Origin: an uncultured Gemmatimonadales bacterium
GTDB taxonomy: Bacteria > Gemmatimonadota > Gemmatimonadetes > Longimicrobiales > Gaopeijiaceae
NCBI GenBank assembly: GCA_937982605.1
Contig: CALJLC010000008.1
Coordinates: 1-15,072 of the forward strand
Direction of reading: 5' to 3'
Length of the DNA stretch: 15,072 bases
Under the pieces are notes generated by a model. It was not told the DNA's origin. It saw nothing but the letters and a program-made list of their open reading frames with translations, and did no database searches. Shown here in pieces: positions 1 to 7,988 of this stretch (its first letter is position 1; each line of letters starts with the position of its first letter). Made by a program: the position numbers and the translations under genes.

Positions 1-1
1 C

Positions 2-955
2 CTCGGCGCCGAGCGCTTCCTGCGCGACGGGGTCACGATCACGGACGAGGAGTTCCGGACCCTCGCCGAGGTCTACGACGCCGTTCTCCTCGGAGCGCTG
101 GGCGACCCGCGCGTCCCGGGCAACGAGCACGCCAAGGACATTCTCCTGGGCCTGCGCTTCCGGCTCGACCTCTACGTGAACTTCCGGCCGTGCGTGCTCC
201 CGGCGCCGGAGCTCTCGCCGCTCCGGGACGCGCCGCCGATCCGCCTCGAGGTCTTCCGGGAGAACACCGAAGGCGAGTACACCGGCATCGGCGGCGGATT
301 CAAGAAGGGCACGCCCGACGAGCTCGCGCTCGAGGAGAACGTCGCCACGCGAAAAGGCGTCGAGCGGATCATCCGGGCGGCGCTCGAGCACGCCCGGGCC
401 CGGGGCCGGGGACGGGTCACGCTGGTGGACAAGTCCAACGCCATGCGACACGTCGGCGGGCTCTGGCGTCGGGTCTGGGCCGAGGTCGGCGAGGAGTACG
501 CCGAGATCGAGCGGGACGCCATGTACGTCGACGCCATGGCGATGGATCTGGTCCGGCGTCCGGGCCGCTACGAGGTGATCGTGGCGCCGAACCTCTTCGG
601 CGACATCGTGAGCGACCTCGCCGCGGAGATCACCGGCGGCCTCGGGCTCGCGCCCTCGGCCAACCTGCATCCCGGGCGGCACGCGCTCTTCGAGCCGGTG
701 CACGGCTCCGCCCCCGACATCGCCGGCACCGGCAAGGCGAATCCGATCGGGGCGATCCGCTGCGTGGGCCTGCTGCTGGAGCACCTCGGCCACGCGGAAG
801 CGGCCGCCCGGATCGAGGCGGGCGTCGGCGCCGCGATCTCCGGCGGCCACACGACCCCCGACCTCGGCGGTGGCTTGAACACGGCCGGCGTCGGGGACTG
901 GATGGTGGAGCATCTCACGGCGGCGGACGCCGCCCTCGACCGAACGAGCGGGTGA
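2..955 (+). CDS. leuB: 3-isopropylmalate dehydrogenase-family protein (LeuB-like), 5' truncated
   Basis: The frame is open from base 2 and ends at TGA 953-955, giving 317 visible residues; the nucleotide-binding N-terminus lies outside the window. The family catalyses metal- and NAD-dependent oxidative decarboxylation of 2-hydroxy acids; LeuB makes 2-oxoisocaproate in leucine synthesis. Visible landmarks, numbered from the first residue: GALGDPRVPG (31-40), the substrate arginine region LGLRFRLDLYVNFRP (49-63), FRENTEGEYTG (85-95), the catalytic-lysine motif LVDKSNAM (141-148), the metal aspartates in NLFGDIVSDLAAE (197-209), and the cofactor loop EPVHGSAPDIAGTGKANP (231-248). The RENTEGEY loop resembles tartrate, isocitrate or homoisocitrate dehydrogenases more than classical LeuB (which usually reads RELTGG), but short actinobacterial-type LeuB proteins have a similar REGTEG loop. 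Family is certain; substrate is inferred. No other leu gene is visible, and a pilus-type gene starts 7 bases downstream. Confidence 0.8.
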   Translation, partial: LGAERFLRDGVTITDEEFRTLAEVYDAVLLGALGDPRVPGNEHAKDILLGLRFRLDLYVNFRPCVLPAPELSPLRDAPPIRLEVFRENTEGEYTGIGGGFKKGTPDELALEENVATRKGVERIIRAALEHARARGRGRVTLVDKSNAMRHVGGLWRRVWAEVGEEYAEIERDAMYVDAMAMDLVRRPGRYEVIVAPNLFGDIVSDLAAEITGGLGLAPSANLHPGRHALFEPVHGSAPDIAGTGKANPIGAIRCVGLLLEHLGHAEAAARIEAGVGAAISGGHTTPDLGGGLNTAGVGDWMVEHLTAADAALDRTSG

Positions 956-962
956 AGGTCCG

Positions 963-2222
963 ATGAGCGAACGGCGCACGATCGGTGAGATCCTGGTCTC
1001 CCTCGGAAAGATCACCGAGGAGGACGTCGCGCGCGCACTCGAGCACCAGCGGGTCCACGGCGGCTACTTCGGCGAGGCGCTCGTCGCGTCGGGCGTGGTG
1101 AACGAGGACGAGCTCGAGTACGGGCTCGCTTCCCAGTTCGACCTCCCCTTCGTCTTCCCCGACCCCGACTCGGTCGATCCGGCGGCGGCCGCCCTCGTCT
1201 CCCCCGAGTGGGCGCTGGCCAACCTCACGCTCCCCATCCTCAGCACCGAAGACACCGTGCGCGTGGTGATCGACTCCCCGATGAAGACGTCGGTCCTCTC
1301 GGAGCTCGAGCGACGGACCGGCCTCGAAGTCGAGCCCGCGCTCGCGGCGCCGACGGCCATCCGGGAGCTCATCCGCCAGGTGTACGCACGGGCGTCCGCG
1401 GCGGACGAGGGGCTGCACGCGCCGATCGAGCTCGCCGAGCTGCTCGACGAGGTCATGGGCTCCGGGGCGGCGCGCTTCGGGATCTCGGTCCGGGGCGCCA
1501 AGGCACACGGCTGGTGGGACGACGAGGGCGTCATCCGGCGCCGCACTCTCGCCGGCGACTGGATGGCCGCGCTCGACCGCGTCCTCATCCCGGGGCCGTC
1601 GCAGAAGGCCACCGACCGCGACCGCGCGGCGTGGGACGCCGAGCTGCACCGCTCGGGTCCGCCGGTTCCCGTCGAGGTGCGCTACCTCTCGGACGAGTCG
1701 GGCCTCGAGTTCCTCTTCCGGCCGCGCGCGGTCGTGGGCGGGCTCGAGGAGCGCTTTCCCGTCCCGCCCGACGGGATCGTCTCCGAGATCGGGCTGCTCG
1801 CGCGGGCGGGAAGCGCGCGCTTCGTCGTGCAGACCGACCCGGAGGAGCTCGGCCACGCCATGCTGCCGCATCTGCCGGCGATCGTGCTCGACCCCTCCTG
1901 GCGCAGCATCTACATCGCCATCGAGAGCCGGGCCGCGGAAGGCGAGGCGTTCAGCCTGCGCATGCCGGCCGACCCCGAGACGTGGGCCGAGGAGATCGAG
2001 GCGCTGCGGGCGTTCCACTTCGACGTCGTCACCGCCGACCTCGGCGGTAGCGATCGACGCTGGACCTCGAGCGCGCTCGACGTCGGGGCGGTGGCGTTCC
2101 TGCTCTGGCCCGACGGAGCGGACCTCGAGCCCGCGCGGGCCGCCGGAGTGCGGTGGAGGCTTCGAATCCAGCAACGCGCGGACGGGGAGACCGAATGGTC
2201 CCTCGATCCGCTGAACGGATAG
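963..2222 (+). CDS. MshEN-domain protein with a degenerate PilB/GspE-like ATPase body (putative pseudo-ATPase)
   Basis: This 419-residue protein starts at ATG 963 after a GAAGG SD. Residues 5-62 contain two repeats, IGEILVSLGKITEEDV..ALEHQ and FGEALVASGVVNEDEL..GLASQ, 29 residues apart. That is the tandem MshEN (GspE/PilB N-terminal) pattern, which in some homologues binds c-di-GMP. The arginine usually heading each repeat is Thr6 and Tyr35 here, so ligand binding is doubtful. Residues 155-390 follow the order of a secretion ATPase: ELLDEVMGSGAARFGI resembles the PilT segment with SDLHL; SARFVVQTDPEELGHAML (284-301) occupies the Walker A place with no P-loop Lys; RSIYIAIES (314-322) occupies the Asp-box place; FDVVTADLGG (353-362) and VGAVAFLLWPD (374-384) occupy the Walker B and His-box places. 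The catalytic Lys, Glu and His are all missing. pilT follows 20 bases downstream, so a regulatory or scaffolding role at a type IV pilus is inferred. The ATPase homology is by eye only. Confidence 0.72.
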   Translation: MSERRTIGEILVSLGKITEEDVARALEHQRVHGGYFGEALVASGVVNEDELEYGLASQFDLPFVFPDPDSVDPAAAALVSPEWALANLTLPILSTEDTVRVVIDSPMKTSVLSELERRTGLEVEPALAAPTAIRELIRQVYARASAADEGLHAPIELAELLDEVMGSGAARFGISVRGAKAHGWWDDEGVIRRRTLAGDWMAALDRVLIPGPSQKATDRDRAAWDAELHRSGPPVPVEVRYLSDESGLEFLFRPRAVVGGLEERFPVPPDGIVSEIGLLARAGSARFVVQTDPEELGHAMLPHLPAIVLDPSWRSIYIAIESRAAEGEAFSLRMPADPETWAEEIEALRAFHFDVVTADLGGSDRRWTSSALDVGAVAFLLWPDGADLEPARAAGVRWRLRIQQRADGETEWSLDPLNG

Positions 2223-2242
2223 GACAACAAGGGAGAGCCCGG

Positions 2243-3322
2243 ATGGCGCAGATCGATCAGTTCCTCAAGGTCCTCGTGGAGCAGGGTGGCTCGGACCTGC
2301 ACCTCACCGTGGGCTCCGCCCCGGTGATGCGCGTCCATGGACACCTGCAGAGGATCAAGTTCCGCGAGCTCACGAACGCGGACATGGAGAAGCTGGTCTA
2401 CGAGATCATGGACGAGGAGTGGCGCATCGCCTTCATCGATCGGCAGGACTACGACTTCGCCTACGAGATCGAGGGGCTGGCGCGCTTCCGCGCGAACGTC
2501 TTCTGGCAGCGCAAGGGCATGGGCTGCGTGCTGCGCACGATCCCGTCGACGATCCTCACCGCCAAGCAGCTCAACCTCCCTCAGGCGGTGGAGCGGCTGT
2601 GCATGCTCACCAAGGGGCTGGTGCTCGTCACCGGCCCGACCGGCTCGGGCAAGAGCACCACGCTCGCGGCCATGGTCGACCTGATCAACGAGCAGCGCTC
2701 CGACCACATCCTCACGATCGAGGATCCGATCGAGTTCGTGCACCAGAACAAGAAGTCGCTCGTGAACCAGCGGGAGATCCGCACGAACACGAAGAGCTTC
2801 GCCAACGCCCTGCGCGCCGCGCTGCGCGAGGACCCCGACGTGATCATGGTCGGCGAGATGCGCGACCGGGAGACGATCGAGCTCGGCATCACCGCGGCCG
2901 AGACCGGCCATCTCGTCTTCGGGACGCTGCACACGAACTCCGCGCCCAAGACCGTCGACCGGATCATCGACGTCTTCCCGGCCGACGAGCAGGAGCAGGT
3001 CCGCTCGATGCTGGCCGAGTCCCTCAAGGGCGTGATCGCCCAGGTGTTGCTGCGCCACAAGGACGGGAAGAGCCGGATGGCCGCCATGGAGGTCATGGTC
3101 GGGACGTCGGCCATCGGGAACCTCATCCGCGAGGGGAAGATCCATCAGATCCCGTCGATCATCCAGACGGGGAAGAAGGACGGGATGCAGCTCCTCGACC
3201 AGCACATCCTCGAGTTCCTGATGGCGGGCAAGATCACGCCCCAGGAGGCCTACATGAAGTCGAACAACAAGCAGGCCTTCACGCAGTATCTCGAGAAGCC
3301 GCCGGAGACCGAGTTCCAGTGA
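2243..3322 (+). CDS. pilT: Type IV pilus retraction ATPase PilT
   Basis: The 359-residue protein has the usual PilT length and starts at ATG 2243 after SD AGGGAG; an in-frame upstream start at 2153 would overlap the previous gene and has no support. PilT is a cytoplasmic hexameric ATPase that depolymerises type IV pili for twitching, adhesion and DNA uptake. Visible motifs: N-terminal PAS-like domain with GGSDLHLTVG (15-24), Walker A GPTGSGKST (131-139), Asp box ILTIEDPIEF (156-165), Walker B DPDVIMVGEMRD (197-208) with catalytic Glu205, His box TGHLVFGTLHTNSA (221-234), and the retraction motif region AIGNLIREGK (290-299). The last is close to the PilT hallmark AIRNLIRE but has Gly for Arg at the third position. 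No pilus structural genes are in view. The adjoining MshEN protein and the DinB-like gene probably share its transcript. Confidence 0.95.
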   Translation: MAQIDQFLKVLVEQGGSDLHLTVGSAPVMRVHGHLQRIKFRELTNADMEKLVYEIMDEEWRIAFIDRQDYDFAYEIEGLARFRANVFWQRKGMGCVLRTIPSTILTAKQLNLPQAVERLCMLTKGLVLVTGPTGSGKSTTLAAMVDLINEQRSDHILTIEDPIEFVHQNKKSLVNQREIRTNTKSFANALRAALREDPDVIMVGEMRDRETIELGITAAETGHLVFGTLHTNSAPKTVDRIIDVFPADEQEQVRSMLAESLKGVIAQVLLRHKDGKSRMAAMEVMVGTSAIGNLIREGKIHQIPSIIQTGKKDGMQLLDQHILEFLMAGKITPQEAYMKSNNKQAFTQYLEKPPETEFQ

Positions 3323-3903
3323 TCCCGGTCCGCGCCTCCGATCTCGACGCCCTCGTCGCCGAGGCGGAACGGCAGGTCGCGGAGGTGCGGGAGGTCTTCG
3401 CGGAGCTCTCTCCGGAGGCCGCCACCTGGAGGCCGGACGAGACCCGCTGGTCGGTGACCGGCCACGTGACGCACGTGGTGATCATCAACCGGGCGTATCT
3501 CGGAGCCATCGAGGCGGCGATCGATCGGGCCGAGGAGAAGGGCCCGCGCGGCGACGGGCCGTACCGCCACCCGGCGATCGCGAAGTGGTTCGTGCGCAAC
3601 ATGGAGCCGCCGCCGAAGCAGCGCATGAAGACGATGCGCTCGATGGTGCCCGATCCGGGCGCAGACCCCGAGCGGGCGGAGGCCGACTTCGCGGCGGTAC
3701 AGGAGCGGATGGGCTCGCTCCTGGAGCGGGCGCGCGGCCTCGACCTGGGCCGGGTGCGCTTCGGCTCGCCCTTCTTCAGGCTTCTGCGCTTCTCTCTGGG
3801 CGCCGGTTTCGAGATGTTGCTTGCGCACAACCGGCGCCACCTCTGGCTGGCTCGCGAGGTGATGGGCTCGCCGGGCTTCCCCGGCGGGGCCGGCAACGGC
3901 TGA
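3319..3903 (+). CDS. DinB/YfiT-like four-helix metalloprotein
   Basis: The GTG start at 3319 overlaps the pilT stop in a GTGA arrangement, implying translational coupling; the product is 194 residues. DinB-fold proteins are small four-helix bundles that often bind a divalent metal through three histidines, and some act as thiol-dependent S-transferases. The typical layout is visible: WRPDETRWSVTGHVTHVV (37-54), with the first metal His most likely His52 eight residues after Trp44, and the distal pair in AHNRRHLWLA (169-178), His170 and His174. Residues 74-130 form a proline- and charge-rich insertion. The C-terminus ends in a glycine-rich tail (GGAGNG). Substrate is unknown. Its link to pilT may be only operonic. 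Confidence 0.8.
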   Translation: MIPVRASDLDALVAEAERQVAEVREVFAELSPEAATWRPDETRWSVTGHVTHVVIINRAYLGAIEAAIDRAEEKGPRGDGPYRHPAIAKWFVRNMEPPPKQRMKTMRSMVPDPGADPERAEADFAAVQERMGSLLERARGLDLGRVRFGSPFFRLLRFSLGAGFEMLLAHNRRHLWLAREVMGSPGFPGGAGNG

Positions 3904-3906
3904 GCG

Positions 3907-3924
3907 ACCGGCGTCCGAGCCGGT
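3907..3924 (+). other. Hairpin just after the dinB-like stop
   Basis: ACCGGC (3907-3912) pairs perfectly with GCCGGT (3919-3924) around a 6-base loop, 3 bases after the stop codon. No T run follows, so it is at most a weak or factor-dependent end signal, or RNA-stability hairpin, for the leuB-pilT unit. The 118-base spacer to the thiolase gene shows no convincing promoter. Confidence 0.3.
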
Positions 3925-4021
3925 GGCGTCTCGACCCGGCGGGAAGCGTGAACCGGGCCTGCCCCGAGGGGTAGCCGCACGCCGGCAGCGCGTACTCGAT
4001 CTTCAGGACTGGACAGGCTTC

Positions 4022-5230
4022 ATGGCAACGCAGGGACATCCGCGCGACGTCGTCGTGCTCTCCGGCAAGCGGACCGGCTTCGGGACCTTCGGCGGCTCGC
4101 TCAAGGACTTCACGGCGACCGATCTGGGCGTCTTCGCGTCGAAGGCGGCGATCGAGGCGGCAGGCATCGGGGCCGACGCGGTCGACCACACCTTCTACGG
4201 AAACGCGCTGCAGACGTCCTCGGACGCCATCTACCTGGCACGGCACGTCGCGCTGCGGAGCGGGGTGCCGCAGGAGAAGCCGGCGCTGACGGTGAACCGT
4301 CTGTGCGGCTCGGGCTTCGAGGCGATCGTCCAGGGCGCCAAGGAGATCGTCCTCGGCGAGGCGGACGTCTGCCTCACCGGCGGCACCGAGTCGATGAGCC
4401 AGGCACCACACGTCGTGCGCGGCGCGCGCTGGGGCAAGGAGCTCCGGCTGGGGCCGGCCGGCGGGCAGTTCCAGGACCTGCTCTGGGAGTCGCTCCTCGA
4501 CACCAACTGCGACCTCACGATGGCGCAGACCGCCGAGGAGCTCGCCGACCGGTACGAGGTGACGCGCGAGGAGGCCGACCAGGTCGCGCTCGCGTCCCAG
4601 CAGCGCGCCAAGGCCGCGTGGGACGCCGGGCACTTCGACGCCGAGATCGCCGAGGTGGTCATCAAGACCCGCAAGGGCGAGACGACGTACGCCGCCGACG
4701 AGCACATGCGCCCCGAGACGACGATGGAGGCGCTCGGCGGCCTGCGTCCGTACTTCCGCAAGGACGGGCTCGTCACCGCCGGCAACGCCAGCGGCATCGG
4801 CGACGGGGCGGCGAGCGCGGTGATCGCGAGCGCCGAGTGGGCCGAGGCGAACGGCGTGAAGCCGCTCGCGCGCATCGTCTCGTGGGGCTTCGTCGGCGTG
4901 GAGCCGAAGGTCATGGGCATCGGCCCGGCGCCCGCCGCCCGGCTCGCGCTCGAGAAGGCCGGCCTGTCGATCGAGGACATGGACCTGGTCGAGGTCAACG
5001 AGGCGTTCGCTCCGCAGTACAAGTCGGTCGAGAAGGAGCTGGGGCTCGACCCCGAGAAGACGAACGTGAACGGGGGCGCCATCGCGATCACCCATCCACT
5101 GGCCGCCTCCGGGGCGCGCATCACGATCCACCTGGTGCACGAGCTGCGGCGCCGCGGCGCGCGGTACGGGCTCGGGTCGGCGTGCATCGGCGGAGGCCAG
5201 GGCGGGGCGGTGATCGTCGAGGCGCTCTGA
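4022..5230 (+). CDS. Acetyl-CoA C-acetyltransferase / thiolase
   Basis: A 402-residue thiolase, normal for the family, which interconverts two acetyl-CoA and acetoacetyl-CoA or cleaves 3-ketoacyl-CoA in the cytoplasm. Visible: N-terminal VVVLSGKRTGFGTFGGSL (10-27), nucleophile Cys95 in NRLCGSGFEAI, NEAFAPQY (326-333), catalytic His358 in GGAIAITHPLAASGAR (351-366), and the second catalytic Cys388 in SACIGGGQGGA (386-396). The histidine loop is usually GGAIALGHPLGASG, so Thr357 and Ala361 replace two common glycines; these are deviations outside the catalytic residues. ATG 4022 was chosen because homology starts right after it; the SD (AGG, 4 bases upstream) is weak. A membrane-protein gene follows after 21 bases, and the hydroxyacyl-CoA dehydrogenase gene at 6171 supplies the next step. 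Synthetic versus degradative direction cannot be decided from sequence. Confidence 0.92.
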   Translation: MATQGHPRDVVVLSGKRTGFGTFGGSLKDFTATDLGVFASKAAIEAAGIGADAVDHTFYGNALQTSSDAIYLARHVALRSGVPQEKPALTVNRLCGSGFEAIVQGAKEIVLGEADVCLTGGTESMSQAPHVVRGARWGKELRLGPAGGQFQDLLWESLLDTNCDLTMAQTAEELADRYEVTREEADQVALASQQRAKAAWDAGHFDAEIAEVVIKTRKGETTYAADEHMRPETTMEALGGLRPYFRKDGLVTAGNASGIGDGAASAVIASAEWAEANGVKPLARIVSWGFVGVEPKVMGIGPAPAARLALEKAGLSIEDMDLVEVNEAFAPQYKSVEKELGLDPEKTNVNGGAIAITHPLAASGARITIHLVHELRRRGARYGLGSACIGGGQGGAVIVEAL

Positions 5231-5251
5231 GCCACCCGCCACGGGGGCCGC

Positions 5252-6097
5252 ATGGGAGAGCCGGGCCGGAACCTGACTCGCCGCGAGTTCGACGCCGTCA
5301 TCCGGCGTGCGGCGGAGCTCGCGGGGTCGGATCCCGAGACCGGTGAGGGCTCGCTCAGCGAGACCGAGCTCTATCGTATCGCCGGCGAGGTCGGGCTCCC
5401 GAGCGGTCACGTCCGCCGTGCCCTCGCCGAGGTGCGCGCGGGTGAGGTCGGCGGCAACGCCATCGACCGCTTCTTCGGACCGGCGCTCGTGCAGGCGTCG
5501 CGTGTCGTTCCCGGAGATCCGGAGCGGATCGGAGGCGAGCTCGACGAGTTCCTCGTGGCCACGCAGCTCCTGCAGCCGGTGCGCCGCACGGAACGGCTCC
5601 TGCAGTACCGACCCGCCGTGGACTGGACGTCGCAGCTTGCCCGCGCGGCGAGCTTCAGCTCGCGCAAGTACTACATCGCGTCGGCCAAGTCGGTCGAGGT
5701 CCGCCTCGAGCGGGTCGACGAGGAGAACACCTTCGTCGAGTTTCTGGTCGACCCGGGTACCCGCAACGAGCAGCTCGCGGGGGCGGTGTTCGGGGGCGGG
5801 GCTTCGGGCGCGGCCAGCGGGATCGCCATCGGCGCGGTCATCGCGGCCAACGGGCCCCTCCTGCTCGGCATCGGGGCCGGGGTGGCGATCGGGGCGGGGA
5901 TGTGGACCGGTGTCGCGACGCTCATCGCGCGGCAGCACCGGGCGAAGATCCTGGACGTCCGCGACGAGGTCGAGGGCGTCCTCGACTCGCTCGAGCGGGG
6001 CGCGTCCCTGGAGCCGCCGCCGCCCTCGTGGAGGCGCTGGGTCAAGCGGCACTTCCACGGCGTCGCCCGCGACCTGAGGGGCCGCGACGAAGAGTGA
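5252..6097 (+). CDS. Unrecognised protein with N-terminal helical domain and glycine-rich membrane segments
   Basis: I do not recognise this 281-residue protein. ATG 5252 follows a G-rich stretch that can serve as SD. Residues 8-62 form a compact helical region, REFDAVIRRAAELA then LYRIAGEVGLPSGHVRRALA, like a small helical or HTH-like module of the kind seen in short membrane-anchored proteins. Residues 68-170 are a soluble region with predicted strands (KSVEVRLERV, FVEFLVDPGT). Residues 175-227 are hydrophobic and glycine/alanine-rich (AGAVFGGGASGAASGIAIG, then LLLGIGAGVAIGAGMW), fitting two close transmembrane helices. The tail is charged, with a PPPP run (255-258) and RRWVKRHFHG. It sits 21 bases after thiolase and ahead of a hairpin, so it probably shares the thiolase transcript. 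A cytoplasmic sensory or scaffold role is possible but unproven. Confidence 0.75.
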   Translation: MGEPGRNLTRREFDAVIRRAAELAGSDPETGEGSLSETELYRIAGEVGLPSGHVRRALAEVRAGEVGGNAIDRFFGPALVQASRVVPGDPERIGGELDEFLVATQLLQPVRRTERLLQYRPAVDWTSQLARAASFSSRKYYIASAKSVEVRLERVDEENTFVEFLVDPGTRNEQLAGAVFGGGASGAASGIAIGAVIAANGPLLLGIGAGVAIGAGMWTGVATLIARQHRAKILDVRDEVEGVLDSLERGASLEPPPPSWRRWVKRHFHGVARDLRGRDEE

Positions 6098-6100
6098 AGC

Positions 6101-6121
6101 GCCGGAGCGCCACGCTCCGGC
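6101..6121 (+). terminator. Perfect 9-bp GC hairpin after the 5252-6097 gene
   Basis: GCCGGAGCG (6101-6109) pairs exactly with CGCTCCGGC (6113-6121) around a 3-base loop, 3 bases after the stop codon. No T tract follows, so it is not a canonical intrinsic terminator. It may be a weak or Rho-assisted terminator, or an mRNA-end stabiliser, separating thiolase from the dehydrogenase gene. Confidence 0.45.
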
Positions 6122-6170
6122 ACGACCGGCATTCGACAAGACGAACGATCCAAGAACGAACGGAGGCAGT

Positions 6171-7049
6171 GTGGACATCAGCAAGGTTGGCGTGGTCGGT
6201 GCGGGGCTCATGGGCAGCGGGATCGCGGAGATCGCGGCCAAGGCCGGCTTCGACGTGATCGTGCGCGAGGTGAGCGACGACTTCGTCGAGGCGGGCCGCA
6301 AGCGCATCCAGAAGTCGATGGACCGCGCGGTCGAGAAGGAGAAGCTCACGGCCGAGGATCGCGACGCCGCGATGTCCCGGCTGTCCTTCACGACGAAGGT
6401 CGCCGACCTGGCGGAGTGCGACCTGGTGATCGAGGCGATCGTCGAGGAGCTCGAGGCGAAGAACGCGCTCTTCGGAGAGCTCGACGGGCTGTGCGGCGAG
6501 CGCACGATCTTCGCGTCCAACACGAGCTCGCTGACGATCACGGACATGGCGGCTGCCACCTCGCGTCCGGACCGCGTCGTGGGGCTGCACTTCTTCAACC
6601 CGGTGCCGGTCATGAAGCTGGTCGAGGTCGTGCGCACGATCGCCACGAGCGACGAGACGTTCGACCGCGCCTTCGCCTTCTCGAAGGCCGTGGGCAAGAT
6701 CCCGATCGCGGCCAAGGACAACTCGGGCTTCGTGGTGAACCTGCTCCTCGTGCCCTACATGCTCGACGCCATCCGGCAGCTCGAACGGGGCGTCGCCAGC
6801 ATCGCCGACATCGACACGGGCATGGCGCTCGGGTGCGGATATCCCATGGGCCCCTTCCTGCTGTGCGACTTCGTCGGCATCGACACGCTCTACAAGATCA
6901 GCGAGATCATGTTCGAGGAGTACCGCGAGGAGCGATACGCGCCGCCTCCGCTCCTCAAGCGCATCGTGACGATGGGCCGCTACGGCAGGAAGACCGGGAA
7001 GGGCTTCTACGACTGGTCCGGGGACGAGCCCGTGCCGCTACCGATCTGA
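6171..7049 (+). CDS. hbd: 3-hydroxybutyryl-CoA dehydrogenase
   Basis: A 292-residue protein starting at GTG 6171, chosen because a strong GGAGG SD lies 4 bases upstream and the Rossmann strand begins at once. It oxidises or reduces 3-hydroxyacyl-CoA/3-ketoacyl-CoA with NAD(P). Visible: dinucleotide loop VGAGLMGSGIA (9-19); SNTSSLTI (116-123), whose serines and Asn contact substrate; the catalytic pair His140 in GLHFFNPVPVMKLVEV and Glu152, 12 residues apart as in the characterised enzymes; and Asn190. The C-terminal helical domain carries GYGRKTGKGFYDWS-type residues (270-283), typical of the family. Length matches single-domain Hbd/PaaH rather than FadB fusions. Together with thiolase (4022) and crotonase (12558) it covers acetyl-CoA to crotonyl-CoA or the reverse. 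Short versus long chain preference is not visible. Confidence 0.93.
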   Translation: MDISKVGVVGAGLMGSGIAEIAAKAGFDVIVREVSDDFVEAGRKRIQKSMDRAVEKEKLTAEDRDAAMSRLSFTTKVADLAECDLVIEAIVEELEAKNALFGELDGLCGERTIFASNTSSLTITDMAAATSRPDRVVGLHFFNPVPVMKLVEVVRTIATSDETFDRAFAFSKAVGKIPIAAKDNSGFVVNLLLVPYMLDAIRQLERGVASIADIDTGMALGCGYPMGPFLLCDFVGIDTLYKISEIMFEEYREERYAPPPLLKRIVTMGRYGRKTGKGFYDWSGDEPVPLPI

Positions 7050-7092
7050 GCCCGCCCGAGGCCGGGGTTGTCGCCGCTTCGGGCCAGCCCCC

Positions 7093-7908
7093 ATGTTGGA
7101 GGAAGCAGCTCTCTCCCCCGGGCAGTTCATGATCGCCGTACACGTCTCCGACCCGACACTCCGCCGGGCCGTCCTTCGGGCAGCGAGTCCCGAGGAGGAC
7201 GTCTTCGACGGCATCCTCGCGCGGGATGCCGTGGAGTTCGGGTCGCCCCGACTCCTGCTCCTCGAGGAGGGCCTCCGGTGGCGCGGTCGACTCGACCGCA
7301 CGCCGGTCCTGGAGATCCGTGGCGCGATGCTGCGCGAGTGGGACGCGGCCCGTCGCTCGCTCGAGCTACCGCCGACCCGCCTCGAGTTCGTCACCGATCG
7401 GCTGGCGGCGCTCATCGAGGGATCGGCCTCCCGCGGCTCGGGGGCCGACCGGACCCTCGCGGAGCTGTCGCGCGCGGCCGGCGCCCGGCTGCCCGAGCCG
7501 TTGCGCGGCTTCGGGCGGCGGGTGATGGAGTTCTCGCACCACTACCGCTCGCTCCACTCGCTGGCCGAGGCGTGCGGCACGAGTCGCGGGGCGCTCAAGG
7601 CCCGCTTCCGGCGACGGGACCTCGCCACGCCCTCGACCTGTCTGCGCTGGTTCCGGATCTTCGCGGTCGCCGACCTGCTCTCGGACCCGGACGTCACCGT
7701 AGCGGCGGCCGCCCGGCGCCTCGGCTTCACCTCCGACGGCAACCTCTGCCGGATGCTCGCCGCGGTGACCGGGATGACCCCCACGCGCATGCGGGACCCC
7801 GCGGGGTGGCGCGCCCTGCTCCTCGACTTCGCCGGACAGCACCTCGGCCCCGAGGAGCTCGAGGGGTGGGCCACGCTCGACGACCTCTTCCGGCGCCGCG
7901 CGGCCTGA
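7093..7908 (+). CDS. AraC-family transcriptional regulator with divergent N-terminal domain
   Basis: A 271-residue protein. Its AraC/XylS-type DNA-binding domain spans about 145-235: the first HTH is LHSLAEACGTSRGALKARF (154-172), followed by the long linker helix around LRWFRIFAVADLLSD, and the second HTH is TVAAAARRLGFTSDGNLCR (202-220) leading to TGMTPTRMR. Residues 13-60 (IAVHVSDPTLRRAVLRAA ... PRLLLLEEG) are reminiscent of a response-regulator receiver core, but no acidic phospho-acceptor set is visible, so any receiver fold would be degenerate. The short C-terminal extension (238-271) is unusual for AraC proteins. ATG 7093 lacks an SD; ATG 7129 is an alternative start, with GGAGG 26 bases upstream of it, too far to help. 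It is followed by a terminator region shared with rpsU. Targets are unknown. Confidence 0.8.
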   Translation: MLEEAALSPGQFMIAVHVSDPTLRRAVLRAASPEEDVFDGILARDAVEFGSPRLLLLEEGLRWRGRLDRTPVLEIRGAMLREWDAARRSLELPPTRLEFVTDRLAALIEGSASRGSGADRTLAELSRAAGARLPEPLRGFGRRVMEFSHHYRSLHSLAEACGTSRGALKARFRRRDLATPSTCLRWFRIFAVADLLSDPDVTVAAAARRLGFTSDGNLCRMLAAVTGMTPTRMRDPAGWRALLLDFAGQHLGPEELEGWATLDDLFRRRAA

Positions 7909-7988
7909 GCAACGGCTCGGGCGTCCGCGCCGGAGCGACCCGACGCCACGAAGACCCGACGCCGTCCGCTCGGGATCGCGTCCAATAG

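Noticed and set aside
3776..6721. Very long - strand open frame (981 codons) opposite thiolase, the membrane protein and the dehydrogenase
   Set aside because: It is antisense to three well-supported genes and its translation is low-complexity Arg/Asp/Leu-rich, as expected for mirror frames in GC-rich DNA.
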